NCBI GenBank assembly: GCA_022570795.1
Contig: JAKUDP010000017.1
Coordinates: forward strand, 372,001-436,000
Length of the DNA stretch: 64,000 nt
From: Sphaerulina vaccinii
Lineage: Eukaryota; Ascomycota; Dothideomycetes; Mycosphaerellales; Mycosphaerellaceae
Reading direction: 5' to 3'
Part shown: piece after piece, positions 35,657 to 46,236 of the stretch
Position numbering within the stretch: the first letter of the stretch is position 1
How the letters are laid out: each line of letters opens with the position of its first letter
Translations under genes and position numbers: made by a program
The notes under the pieces: generated by a model
What the model was told of the DNA's origin: nothing
Database searches by the model: none
The model's input: the letters and a program-made list of their open reading frames with translations, nothing else

Positions 35657-36724
35657 ATGGCTGGTGATATGGGTCCTCCGCCGGCGCGTACAAGTTTCAA
35701 AAGATCTGCCGAGGACGAAGCCAGCGTTTCACAATCAAAGCGAGCCAAGCCCAGCAGTAGCAGAACCGAAGCACAAGCCAGCAAGTCACAACGACCGAAA
35801 CGCTACACGCCAGACGGCAGAGAGATTCCCAATATTAAGCCGCAACCCAATGGTTCCTGGCGCATGATCACAGGCGAAGACATCGTCTATAGTCCAGAAG
35901 AACGACCTACGAGAGCTCCGCCACCAAAAGTCAAGCTTTCCTCTCAACCGACTATAAATCAGTCGTTTGGACAATCAACGTCTTCAGGCAAACCTCGAAA
36001 AAGCGTGAGAGAAAGGATTGTTATGCCAACAACTCCAAGCAGCAGTCAGAACCCAACGAGTAGTATCAGAAGTAATCCAAGCAGTCAAACCAGCTCAATA
36101 GCATCGTCATCGAGAGCAAATCAAGGGGCTTCGAGATCACAGCCACTACCATCTTCATCAAGAAACCAAGCACAACAACGAACTCAGCAATCCACTTCAA
36201 AAATGTCAACAATCACCCTAACTGAATCCATCGGAGACATCTTCACAGTCCCACCAAACACCCTAATCATCCACGCCTGCAACACAGAAGGTTCCTGGGG
36301 TGCCGGAATCGCAAAAGCTTTCAATGACAAGTATCCTTCAGCGTTCGAGGTCTACAAGACTCATTGCCAACTCAATGGCGGAGAACTCGTAGGCAAAGCT
36401 CTACTCATCCCACCTCAGGGAGACGATGAGAATAAGCACTTTGTCGGATGTCTATTCACATCACTGTCAAAAGGGAGGAAAGTCGATTCACCGAGTAAGA
36501 TCCTCAATGCGACTGGACCTGCGATGAGGGATTTAGTCAGGCAGGTTAAGGAGTGGAATGCGAGTCATGTTGGGAGCGAGGTGGGTGAGGTGAGGATGTG
36601 TAAGATCAATTCTGGTCTCTTTAACGTCAAGTGGGAGAAGACCAAAGAAGTCATTCAGGGCATTGAGGTGGAAGAAGGCGGTATCCGAGAAATCAAAGTC
36701 ATTTCGAGAAGCGAAGAAGATTAG
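35657..36724 (+). CDS. Poa1-like macro-domain ADP-ribose 1''-phosphate phosphatase with long N-terminal extension
   Basis: Single exon. From the ATG at 35657 it encodes 355 residues. The C-terminal 173 residues are a macro domain of Poa1 type: SIGDIFTVPPNTLIIHACN, then the ADP-ribose loop TEGSWGAGIAKAF, and GCLFTSLSKG. In yeast Poa1 dephosphorylates ADP-ribose 1''-phosphate, which arises from the 2'-phosphate left by tRNA splicing. The first 182 residues are disordered, Ser/Gln-rich and basic (SKRAKPSSSR, then RPKRYTPDGREIPN), which could be nuclear targeting. An ATG at 36203 begins exactly at the macro domain and would give a protein of yeast Poa1 length. An in-frame ATG at 35540 also exists. 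The family is secure; the substrate is inferred. Confidence 0.82.
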   Translation: MAGDMGPPPARTSFKRSAEDEASVSQSKRAKPSSSRTEAQASKSQRPKRYTPDGREIPNIKPQPNGSWRMITGEDIVYSPEERPTRAPPPKVKLSSQPTINQSFGQSTSSGKPRKSVRERIVMPTTPSSSQNPTSSIRSNPSSQTSSIASSSRANQGASRSQPLPSSSRNQAQQRTQQSTSKMSTITLTESIGDIFTVPPNTLIIHACNTEGSWGAGIAKAFNDKYPSAFEVYKTHCQLNGGELVGKALLIPPQGDDENKHFVGCLFTSLSKGRKVDSPSKILNATGPAMRDLVRQVKEWNASHVGSEVGEVRMCKINSGLFNVKWEKTKEVIQGIEVEEGGIREIKVISRSEED

Positions 36725-37244
36725 GAACCTTCTGGTCTGAGGAGATGGGTATTGATGGGCGAAGAGCTTAAATCGAGCTATCGTGGACTCAAATTGGCAA
36801 AGCTACAGGTTCGAAAGATCAAAGCTACCCATACGACGACGGAGAAGAGGCGGGAGCTGTTGTGGAAGTTGGTCATACTGGAGAAGATGGAAATCACGAT
36901 GCAAGAAATGGAAGGCGAAAGAAATGAGAAACGCACGATAGCACTGTTATCTGTTAATGAGCCATGAAGCCAAAAGCCAATGAGTTTATTCATGAACATC
37001 AAGTTTCCTTCCACGATCTCACACCGAGCTAGTGTACCATGGACCGCTTGGGACGACGTTCAACACAGATCTCTCATTGCATTGAAACGCTGTGAATGCA
37101 CTACACAAGATCAAATGCAAGACAACGATCAGGTAAATAATCTCTTTCTTTGCTACCGCGCATGTTCAGCAGTAGTCTCTCTTCTTTTCACAAGCACAAA
37201 ACATCAGCGCTTCCTCTTTCTTCTTGGTCCTGTACTTAGTCACT
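36725..37244. other. Intergenic, convergent 3' flanks
   Basis: 520 bp between the macro-domain gene and PAT1. A 71-codon Lys/Glu-rich frame at 36752-36967 starts 27 bases after the macro-domain stop but is probably 3' UTR. Confidence 0.45.
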
Positions 37245-39775
37245 TCAACCAAGCAACTCAACATCCAAACCAATAGCCCTCATGAACAGATTGACGTCCG
37301 CCAGTCTCTTCTGGCTCATCTCCTCAGGCAAAGTCTTCGAGACAACCACAGTCTCCATAACGCGCTCCTTCACGCCAAGCACAAGTCTCTGCTGCTGATC
37401 TGGGCTTGCGCCAACACCCATCGCAGCCAAGAATTGCCAGACGTGAACGTCCTCGGATGCAGATACAGGTCCATCTGTTGGGAAGATGTATGGCAGAACT
37501 GGTTCCAACGTGTCGAATAGACGATTGTAGAGGTCCGAGAACTGCTCGAAGTCGGACACTGGTGCAGACTGCTTGAGGAGTTCGGCGCGAGAGATGAGCA
37601 TGGTGAGAATGCTGAGACCGGTCTTGGTTCGCACGATAGCTTGAACTTGTGTTCGTTCCAGGACGAGTCCGAGAAGACCAATGATGATATTCAGAGGCGC
37701 TTCATTCACGTAGCTGAAGAGTGGTGGGATAACAGCTTGAGTGAAGAGGTTGACCTCTTCCTTGACTCGAGCTGGAATGGCGGAGTTGTCGGCCGGTGGG
37801 TATGCGTCGCGAATGACGTCTAATATGTCCAGGTGAATGACAATGAGCGTAAGCATAGTCAGACGCTGCTGGTCGTCCAGATGCCTAAATGTACGAGGAA
37901 TAGCTTTCTTTCCCTTGCTATGGGACAGGATTTGAATGAATGGGTGCGGCGAGCTTGAGCTATAATATTGTTAGCACTCCAAAACACAATACCTGGAGAG
38001 AGGACTGCTTACTTAGGATTGATCTCGACCATGATGCGAAGAGCGGCCCACAGTTGCTCATTAAGCTCCTGCATTGCGCTTCTCCATCTCATATGACCTT
38101 CGATCACGTCCGGCCCACTTTCCTCATTAGGTGGAGGTGGCATTGCTCTTTCGTGGTCCTCGACTCTCATCATTGTAGAGTAGAGGTTCTCAATGTCTCG
38201 CAGTGCAGTCTTGCGATCAGCAGGCTTCAATGGATGATGCTTGCGAATGTCTGCAGCATCAGGGCGCTTGATATTAAGAAGCGGACGTGGTGTCTTCGAG
38301 TTGCTGAATGCAATCTTGCCGAGCGATCCTTCCATGACTAAAGACTTGTTCTTTGGCCTGTTCTTCGCAGCTTCAACAGCTCTGGCAACCTGCTGCTCCA
38401 TGCGCTGAACGTGGTTATCACCACCACGAGGATGATGCCGACTGCGTCCATACCCGTAACGACTTCCGGTCTGAAACAGATATGTCTGAGCAAACTGATT
38501 GAGCGGCTGACCTGGACCACTTCTTGGCGGCCCTTTGATCTGCGAATACACCTGGTAGTAGAAGTCCTCCATAAGTTGCTCTTTGCTGCCAAACTCGTTG
38601 TCAATACCACCAGTAGCAGTAAGCAACTGCTGGAGTTGAATGCGAGTGATGAAGTTCTTGTCCTGCGGTGTCATGAGACCATTGTTCTTGCTAAGCAAAA
38701 AGATCTTGTGGTTTCGCTTGGCTCGCTTGGCTTCCTCTGCCATGTACGCTTCGCGAGCCTCGGACGACATGTTCATCATCTGCTGCGCCCGTGTTATAGG
38801 CGGCCCGTTGTACGATGGTCCTCGGTTATGCGAAATGGGTTGCATTGGTGGCCCTCGTGGCTGCATAGGTGGAGGACCCATTGGAAAGCCACCAGGAGGT
38901 GGGCCTTGATGGAACTGCTGGTGTGGTGGATGGCCATGGAATTCCTGAGACTGTGGTCGAGCATGACCCGGAGTGTGCTGTCTCTGCAGTATCTGGGGAG
39001 TGCGCTGATTGTGACCTGGCCCAGGCGATGGCTGTGCTGGCAGCTCTTGTGGCATCTGCTGCTGATGCTGTTGTTGTGGAGGACGCTGGAGTATCTGCGG
39101 CATTCTCTGCTGCTCGAAAGGAGGCTGCGCTTGTGGCGGAGTTGGAGCACTACCACCACCACCTAGTCCAAGCATACTCTTCAGGCCCAGCGACTGACTC
39201 TGCAAGTCTGGCGGTGGCTGTTGCTGAACAGGCGGTGTAGGCCGTGCTTGTGCTCGCATCTGCGCCTCCAGCTCTTCCAAGGTCATCATCCTTGCTGCAG
39301 CCTCTTGCTGCTGTCGAACTGGCTCAGCCTTCTTCGCAACTGAGCTGCCCCAAATGGACGCATCGGCCTCCAGCTTGGGAATGTACTCTGGCTGCTTGTA
39401 TGCCTCATAACCAGTTCTTGCGGGCTTCTGTGGTACGCGTGGTGGAGCGTATGACTGTCTGGCTTGGTGCAAGACTTGCTCCTCGAGGAGAGTATCGCGC
39501 ATGCCCGCGGTCTGCCCAGCGAAGTCGAAGTCTCTGCCCACTCCCTCTCGTGTCACCGGCTTATCATCTCCAAAGGTGTCGTCATTGAAGTCATCTCCCG
39601 CCTCTTGCAAATGAGCTCCCAATCCGTCGTACGTTTGCTCAAAGTCCAGCATCTGGCCATCTTGATCGCCGCCCAAGCCTGCAAAAGGATCGTGGCTGTC
39701 AAACATGCCTCGCGCGCTCGACTGTTGCGCGCCCTTGTCCCGGGGCAGGTTGGTGTCGAAGCCAAAGAACGACAT
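37245..39775 (-). CDS. PAT1: Pat1 mRNA decapping activator
   Basis: Two exons, 38013-39775 and 37245-37959, across a 53 bp intron (GTAAGC, GCTAAC, ATAG), give 825 residues. The start MSFFGFDTNLPRD at 39775 is the family N-terminus; the frame continues upstream but that ATG is not preferred. The join restores VEINP-NSSSPHPFIQILSHSKGKKAIPR. Residues about 190-420 are Pro/Gln-rich and disordered. The middle and C-terminal regions match Pat1 (MTPQDKNFITRIQLQQL; KTPRPLLNIKRP; LVNEAPLNIIIGLLGLVLER-like helices). Pat1 bridges deadenylated mRNA, the Lsm1-7 ring, Dhh1 and Dcp2 in P-bodies to promote decapping. Confidence 0.94.
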
Positions 39776-40794
39776 GGTATTGGTGGTGGAGGTGTTGTCG
39801 GAAGAGGCGAACTGTGATGTTCTCGATCGCAGGACAGAAGACCGTGAAAGCGCAACAGCGCCAATCAAGGAGAATGCACACCAAGCCGCGCTATGCTCCG
39901 AAAGAACCGCTGTAACAATATGCACAGGATGTTGTAGTTGGTGGAGGGAGGGCGGCAGTGTTGACAGCTTCACTGGAGTTGTGACATCGTTCGAAAGGCC
40001 CCACTTTCAGCATTGATATGTTCAAATTCACTTCCACGCTGTCTGACTGCTTCTGACCCATCACGCTCTAAAGTATGCCGCTGTACCACTCATACGATTC
40101 CGCGGAAGAGCACGTCTCTCCCACATGGCAATGATACAATGGATGCTATGCCCCTATATTGAGGAGTATGCTATGGAGTGCACTCACCACATCGACAAAA
40201 CGAGCTGTAACCTGTGATGAGATCTCCTATAATATGTTGCCCAGATTCACAGTTCGTGTTTCCTTGGGTCGTGGTCCATTTATATACCATCGCGCCACGG
40301 AACCACAGCGGACGCGTAAGGGGCTTCGTACTTTTGATATGAGAAATTCTAGGACACACTAGATGGCAGCGACGTGTCACTACCGTGCATTCTCTCTCTC
40401 TCCCTGTCCTTGAGGTATTGAGTCTGTCGTGTTTCTCACTTACTGCCAACATTCCTTTGTCCTTGACTTTCCTCACACCAAGCAGACCAGAAGACTGGGA
40501 AGTGTCGCTGCAGTGAGAGCTGTAACTTTGGCTGGTGCTGCTGAGACCTTCAACCTTCAACCTTCAACCATCTTCTGCAGCAATCTCACCCCTCTTCTTT
40601 CCTCACTCAGTCGCTCCTTTTCCTCGAGGCGACAACTACTACCTACCGACCTCGATCGAACATCAGCAGCAGTGACTGCAGGATCAGTCCCAGGCCAAGA
40701 CAAAGCCTCTCGTGTTCCGCATTGACAACGATCGGCGCATGCTGACACTGCACACGACCGACCCTCATCCTCCACCTCCACCTCCATCTCCACC
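39776..40794. other. Divergent promoter region of PAT1 and the mannosyltransferase gene
   Basis: 1019 bp. A pyrimidine-rich CT run lies near 40391-40405 and a TATATA near 40280 (plus strand). The last ~250 bases look like a C/T-rich leader of the mannosyltransferase gene. No coding frame supported. Confidence 0.5.
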
Positions 40795-42192
40795 ATGGCT
40801 GGCTCCACGCGATATCTGCGATACATTGTCTTCGCCTTTGTCGCGTTGATCGTCGTCTTCTTCATCTCCTCCTCATCAACGCGAGTACCCGGCGCCGAAC
40901 ACATCCAGTCTGCCTCAGAATTGCTTAAGGCGCAAGGGATATGGAAGGGCACAAATCAGGACTCGAAAACACCTTCAACGAACACTGGTAGCACAGGCAC
41001 CTCAGTCTCAGAAGGAGAGAAGAACCTGCCAAATGAGCACGCAGGAAACCCTGTGGCTGTCCCTCACAACACCAATGGCGCTGCGCTGGATCATTCTACC
41101 ACTTCACCAAATCCGGCTGCTGGCGGCACCCAAACACACCTTTCCAACACTGCCCCAGGCCCGCGCATGAACGCTACCTTTGTCACACTCGCCCGCAACA
41201 GCGATGTCTGGGAGATTTCAAGATCGATCCGCCAGGTCGAGGACCGCTTCAACCACGCCTACAACTACGATTGGGTCTTCCTGAACGATGCCGAATTCGA
41301 CGATACGTTCAAGAAGGTCACGACCGCATTGACATCGGGCAAGGCGAGATATGGAAAGATCGACAGCGAGCACTGGGGCTTCCCATCATGGATCGACCAG
41401 GAAAAGGCGAAGAAGGTGCGCGAGGACATGCACGAGCGCAAGATCATCTACGGAGACAGCGTGAGCTACAGGCACATGTGCAGATATGAGTCGGGCTTCT
41501 TCTTCCGCCACGAGATCATGCTTGAGTACGAGTGGTACTGGCGTGTTGAGCCCAGCATTGAGCTCTACTGCGATATTGCCTATGATCCATTCAAGTTCAT
41601 GGCCGAGAAGAAGAAGAAGTACTCGTTCGTGCTCTCGCTGTACGAGTACGTCGAGACAATTCCTACTCTTTGGGACAGCGTGAAGAAGTTCATCAGCCAG
41701 CACCCGGAGCACATCGAGAGCGACAACGCCATGGAATGGCTGTCGGACGATGGCGGAGTGACCTACAACCATTGCCATTTCTGGTCGAACTTCGAAATTG
41801 GCAACTTAAACTGGCTGCGAAGCCCGGCTTATATTGACTACTTCGAGGCCCTAGACAAGGACGGCGGATTCTTCTACGAGCGTTGGGGTGATGCTCCTGT
41901 TCACTCCATCGCAGCAGCTCTCATGCTGAAGAAGGAGGAGATCCACTTCTTCAACGATATCGCGTACTACCACGTCCCATTCACGCATTGCCCCACAGAC
42001 GAAAAGGATAGGCTGGAACTGAAGTGCCACTGCAACCCCAAGGACAATTTCGATTGGAACGGATACTCATGTAAGTTGGAACCCCCACCCAGACCATTCA
42101 AAGTATGCCGCTAACATGTCACGACAGGCACGAAACGATGGTACGACGTAAACAAAATGGCGCTACCAGCAGGCTACGAGAAACAGCAGTGA
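40795..42192 (+). CDS. Alpha-1,2-mannosyltransferase, KRE2/MNT1/KTR family (GT15)
   Basis: Two exons, 40795-42070 and 42128-42192, across a 57 bp intron (GTAAGT, GCTAACA, GACAG), give 446 residues. Type II topology: a short cytoplasmic N-terminus, then an uncleaved signal-anchor (YIVFAFVALIVVFFISS, about residues 9-25), a Ser/Thr-rich stem to about residue 125, and the GT15 catalytic domain. Landmarks are ATFVTLARNSD, YDWVFLNDAEF, the YRHMCRYESGFFFRH block, EYEWYWRVEP, and YNHCHFWSNFEI. The second exon supplies the conserved SCTKRWYDVNK end. These Golgi enzymes transfer mannose from GDP-mannose onto O- and N-linked glycans with Mn2+. Which KTR paralogue this is cannot be decided. The frame after the stop is open; see the next entry. 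Confidence 0.94.
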
Positions 42193-42405
42193 CAACATGG
42201 AAGATATAAGGAAGTGGCGGAACAGTGGCTTGGTCCACTCATCATTCTTGGATCAACGCTCGTCTTCGTCTTGTTGATTCTGCTCTATCGACCAGTTCTG
42301 AAATTGTATGACTATGGCGCACGAGCGACTGGATTGAGGAAAACGAGTCGGTTCTCGCAAGCACGCTTTCAGCAGATCAGGGAGAAGACTGCATTCCAGC
42401 AGTAG
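42193..42405 (+). other. In-frame open extension after the mannosyltransferase stop, encoding a membrane segment
   Basis: Directly after the TGA at 42190-42192 the same frame stays open for 70 codons and ends at 42405. It contains no ATG. It encodes a hydrophobic span (WLGPLIILGSTLVFVLLILLY) followed by a basic helix (RATGLRKTSRFSQARF). It could be stop-codon read-through, the last exon of a separate small membrane-protein gene, or chance. The TGA context is CAG TGA CAA, not the strong CTA-type read-through context. The rest of the gap, up to 42855, shows nothing else. Confidence 0.3.
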
Positions 42406-42855
42406 CCCTGTGGGAATGGCGTAAGAGGTCTATCTTCAGCATGGATATGAAGCACAAAACAATGCATTTCAGGAGTTATACAAGGCGGAGAATTTGGCAC
42501 GATTAGCACAGCGACGTGGCAGTGGGACACTTCGCCATTCCAGGCGCGTGGGCGAAGGGCGAAGACAAAACAGTTACCGTATTGAAATACCTACAAGGCT
42601 CCCTTCTTATGTCTAGCGACTGATCTTGCACTTTCCACCTTTTCATGTCACTTCTCAGCAAAGCATATTCTCACCACTTTAACGCTTATGTAAACCTCAA
42701 AAAAGTTAAGCAACGACAAAATCTCAGAGCTCGTCAGCGAACTCATATATCCATCACGTCGTGCACAATCACCGCAAACGCTCACTTCCCTCCGATAACG
42801 GTCACTATCAAGAATACATCAAGACCAGGACGTTCCAGCTCACTCGACCGCAATC
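42406..42855. other. Intergenic, BCP1 promoter
   Basis: 450 bp holding the mannosyltransferase 3' flank and the BCP1 promoter and leader. No gene, repeat or strong motif seen. Confidence 0.5.
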
Positions 42856-43784
42856 ATGGCCAAGCGAAAGGCGAATGGCGATGACAAGCAGCCAACCAAA
42901 GACAAGATGGACATAGATGGCGAAGACAGCGGAAGTGAAGACGTAAATCGAACTGGCGCCATGCCTCTCCTCAAGGTATCAGCTAACAGAGTTCGTAGGA
43001 TCCAGACATGCTCGACGTAGACTTCGAATTCATGGACCCCAATCCAGAAGTGGACTTCCACGGCATCAAGAATCTTCTCCGCCAACTTTTCGACGCAGAC
43101 AATCAACTCTTCGACCTCTCAGAACTTGCAGACCTCATTCTCTCACAACCTGGCATGGGCTCCACAGTGAAATGCGATGGCGAAGAAAGCGATCCCTATG
43201 CTCTTCTCACAGCTCTAAACCTCAATCACCACAGGACGAAACCTGTCATTCTCAATTTAACGAGATACATCCTGGCCCGCGCCAAAGCTTCTGGAAATGC
43301 AGGACTTCAACAACTGGAACAGCTACTGAAGCCAGACTCGAAAGCACAGGTGGCGTTAGTCCTAAACGAACGCTTCATCAACATCCCACCACAGATCATT
43401 CCACCAATGTACAACTTGCTACTGGAAGAAGTTGATCTGGCAGTCAAAGACAAGGAGCCCTACGATTTCACGCATTACCTCATCTTCAGCAAGACGTACG
43501 AAGAAGTGGATTCGAAACTTGATGCTGAGGACGAGAGGCCGAGTAAGAAGGGAAAGAAGACTGGTACTGAGGCGTTCTACTTTCATCCTGAAGATGAAGT
43601 CTGGCAGAAGCACTCTTTGGGTTTCTCGAATTTCGAGTATGAGAAGGAGGCGGATGAGGGGGCTAGTGATGCCAGAAGAGCCTTTTCTGAGGCGGGGATT
43701 AAGCCAATGGGGCATATGGTGTTGGTCGAGGCGAAGAAGTTCGAGGAGGCTGTGAAGGCTGTTGGGGAGTATGTGCAGGGCTGA
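42856..43784 (+). CDS. BCP1: BCP1 / BCCIP-family protein
   Basis: Two exons, 42856-42942 and 42999-43784, across a 56 bp intron (GTAAAT, GCTAAC, GTAG), give 290 residues. The N-terminus is Lys/Asp-rich with a likely nuclear signal (MAKRKANGDDKQ). The core is BCP1: VDFEFMDPNPEVDFHGIKNLL, the IPPQIIPPMYNLLLEEV helix, and KEPYDFTHYLIFSKTYEE. In yeast Bcp1 is needed for nuclear export of the kinase Mss4 and acts as a chaperone for ribosomal protein Rpl23; human BCCIP binds p21 and BRCA2. Its length is close to the yeast protein's. It lies 450 bp after the extension described above, in the same orientation as the mannosyltransferase gene. Confidence 0.94.
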
Positions 43785-44717
43785 GTCGATGCTTTCGCGG
43801 AGGCGTAGCAGCTGAGGACTGTATCTGGTGGAGAGGACTCAATAGCGCAAATCGACGAACTTTGCGGCATCGACGAGTCCAGGCCAGGCCTCGAATTGGA
43901 GTCGACTTCTTCCTCAGGCACAGCGATATAGGAACCGCCGAAATCGAGGCAACCTCTTTCAACATGATCTTCCTGATTTGGCGATGCGCGGTTGCGGTTA
44001 CACTGCTACATTGTAATGCGAACCTTGAGAAGGCAGTGTGCTGTTCGCATTGCATCGTGTGAGGATTCGGCAGCCGGCACACTACTATATGCCACATGGT
44101 GCTGATATCGTTGCGCTAATTTTGAACAGGGCTTTGCGAGCGATGCACGACAGAGCTGCGACTGAAAGTTAATGTGCAGGTCTGGACTTTGCTATTCCAC
44201 CTGCTGTCCTGCGAAGGAATCGCTGCAGCTTCTCCGCGGAGAGCAATTGACGGATGGGGGAACCGGTTAAGAGAACGCAAATACACTTCATTTGAGAAGA
44301 GCACTCGTCTCGATTGCTACAGATCTTGGTACGAAGACATTGAGAGGCTCCCAGATGCACCTCCCAATGGGCTGGAATAGCGCCACAATTTCAGCCGCAC
44401 GCGGCACAAGGCAGGCTTTGGCTTGTGTTCGATCGCACATCAGGCTGTCTATATATGTCTACGCCAGATCAATATGGTTCACTGACGCCGGTCACTTCGA
44501 CTTGATCAAAAGAGAGATTTTGCGATAGCCTGGTACGACCTTGAAGCAGCCACGGCTGCATATGACCAGAGCTGAACGTTAGCGGACCGCCTATGTGAGC
44601 GTCGACGACACCAACACAAGAAGCAAGCATAGCAGCTCTCCGCGATCTCGAATCGACTGGGATATATAAGCAATGTAGTTGCCAAGGGCTAAGATCGACT
44701 TCCCCTGTCTCGCAAGC
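43785..44717. other. Intergenic with TATA box for the C2H2 gene
   Basis: 933 bp. The minus-strand frames here (up to 132 codons, 43699-44097) overlap the BCP1 3' end and lack landmarks. TATATAA at 44663-44669 lies 49 bp before the ATG at 44718. Confidence 0.5.
44663..44669 (+). promoter_or_regulatory. TATA box of the C2H2 gene
   Basis: TATATAA lies 49 bp upstream of ATG 44718, the natural start for the zinc-finger frame. This supports that ATG as the ancestral start and so the reality of the frame break at 44775-44780. Confidence 0.45.
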
Positions 44718-45978
44718 ATGGCTGACTGCAACTTCCTTCCCCGCGGCAACGCTCCTTACATGTGCCTGGTCTGTCCTTAGCAAGACTCTCAAGCGCCACT
44801 CAAGAACTGTACATCAACCGAAGAACGCGATATGCCTCCATTGTCATTCGACCTTCGCACGAAAAGACGTCCTGGACCGTCACATACGCACTCAGCATGT
44901 CGAGCTTGACAAAACGGTCCAATGCAACATCTGCAGCAAACGGGTACGCTTCCGATCACTCCCTGCGCATCGAGCAGGCAATTCATGCAAGAGGCCAGGC
45001 CACGATGCCAAGATAGTGACCACCACTGATACTTGGGCATTCCAGACTGAGAGCTCTCAACAGGATCATAGCCTTGGAACGACGACCGCGATCTGGCTCA
45101 AGACTCATACACAGGCCGATATTGTGCCCGATCTTGGCGCAGTGTCAATCCGGGATGCATCGTCAGAACGAGCAACATCGAATGACATCCCACAGAACCC
45201 TGGCCTCGCTGAACTCGATGCCATGTTTCCCGGCGATTTCACCGCTTATGTACAAGGAAACGAGTTAGTCTCGTCTTTCAGATCCTCTCGCAGTCAAGAA
45301 TGGCATACCTCAGCACCTGATTACCTTCCTGCCATCGCCGACCCTGTGTTACTCAGCGCGTGGCTCTTCATCAAGCTGAAGCCGTGGGGTCCAGACCACC
45401 GCTGGGCGAGTAAGAAGTGGCTAACCGATCCGCCAGAACTGGTCGCACGTCCCTCTTTCGACATCTTGAGGCTCAAACATGTCGTTTTGAATGTCTGTAT
45501 CAAAGCCTTCTCAACAAACTTGCTGCGAGATGCCCACTTTGCTGATGCCCTGGTCATGCTGACCATGTTCACGTGCATGACCGAAGGCTGGAATGAGGCC
45601 ATCACACATTCACAGTTGTTGGTCCTGCTCGCTTCTTCTCAGATTGAGGCCGGCACCATATCCCGGAACACATTCAGGACTACAGTTGCGGCCGACGCTT
45701 TCCGCACTGTGTTGAGTCAATACGTGGTCTCCGAGCATGTCAAGACACTCGAGCACTTGTTCAAGCGGGCTCAACTACTGATGCGTAACACCTGCATGGA
45801 CATTATAGACGGTCCTGTGTTCGCATCTGTTGCGGGACCCGTCTGGCAACGTCCTCGTTCTTTGCAACCGAGAGACTGGTATCAAGGGTACACAGACCAA
45901 TGCCAGTACATTGCAGATCTCGCCAGTACCACACCTTGCAAGATTATAAAGATCAAAGAGATAGCCGATGACACTTGA
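44718..45978 (+). pseudogene. C2H2 zinc-finger protein with a disrupted first finger
   Basis: From ATG 44718 the frame reads MADCNFLPRGNAPYMCLVCP, an evident start of a first finger, then meets TAG at 44778-44780. One base out of frame, the sequence resumes with SKTLKRHSRTVH, the other half of a finger, followed by an intact second finger (CLHCHSTFARKDVLDRH), a Cys-pair segment (CNICSKRVRFRSL) and a long C-terminal domain to 45978 (about 400 codons from 44776). The resuming frame has no ATG near its start. The Cys-to-His spacing across the break is about 8 rather than 12 residues, so a small deletion with frameshift fits better than an intron. The C-terminal part (AWLFIKLKPWGPDHRW, AFRTVLSQYVVSEHV) is of unknown function. 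The long intact 3' frame suggests a recent lesion or a sequence error. Confidence 0.65.
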
Positions 45979-46236
45979 GCAGTCAAGAGTGGTTCGAACA
46001 AGCTTTCAGCTGAATGCATCTTCAGCTATGGATTTGGTCACTCTACTGGCACGGCCATCTTCTGAAAGCTATTGTGACGTACTTCGGTCTGCCATACACA
46101 CTCAGGCGGACCAGGTGAGGTTTCACATATCAATGTGATGAGTCATTCTCGCGCAATTCGTATGTGAAGCTTTTACGCCAACACGATCTTCACTACTGCT
46201 TCAGCATCGACATCAACCTTACCACGACGCTACAGC

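Noticed and set aside
36752..36967. 71-codon Lys/Glu-rich frame after the Poa1-like gene
   Set aside because: It begins 27 bases after a stop codon; most likely 3' UTR.
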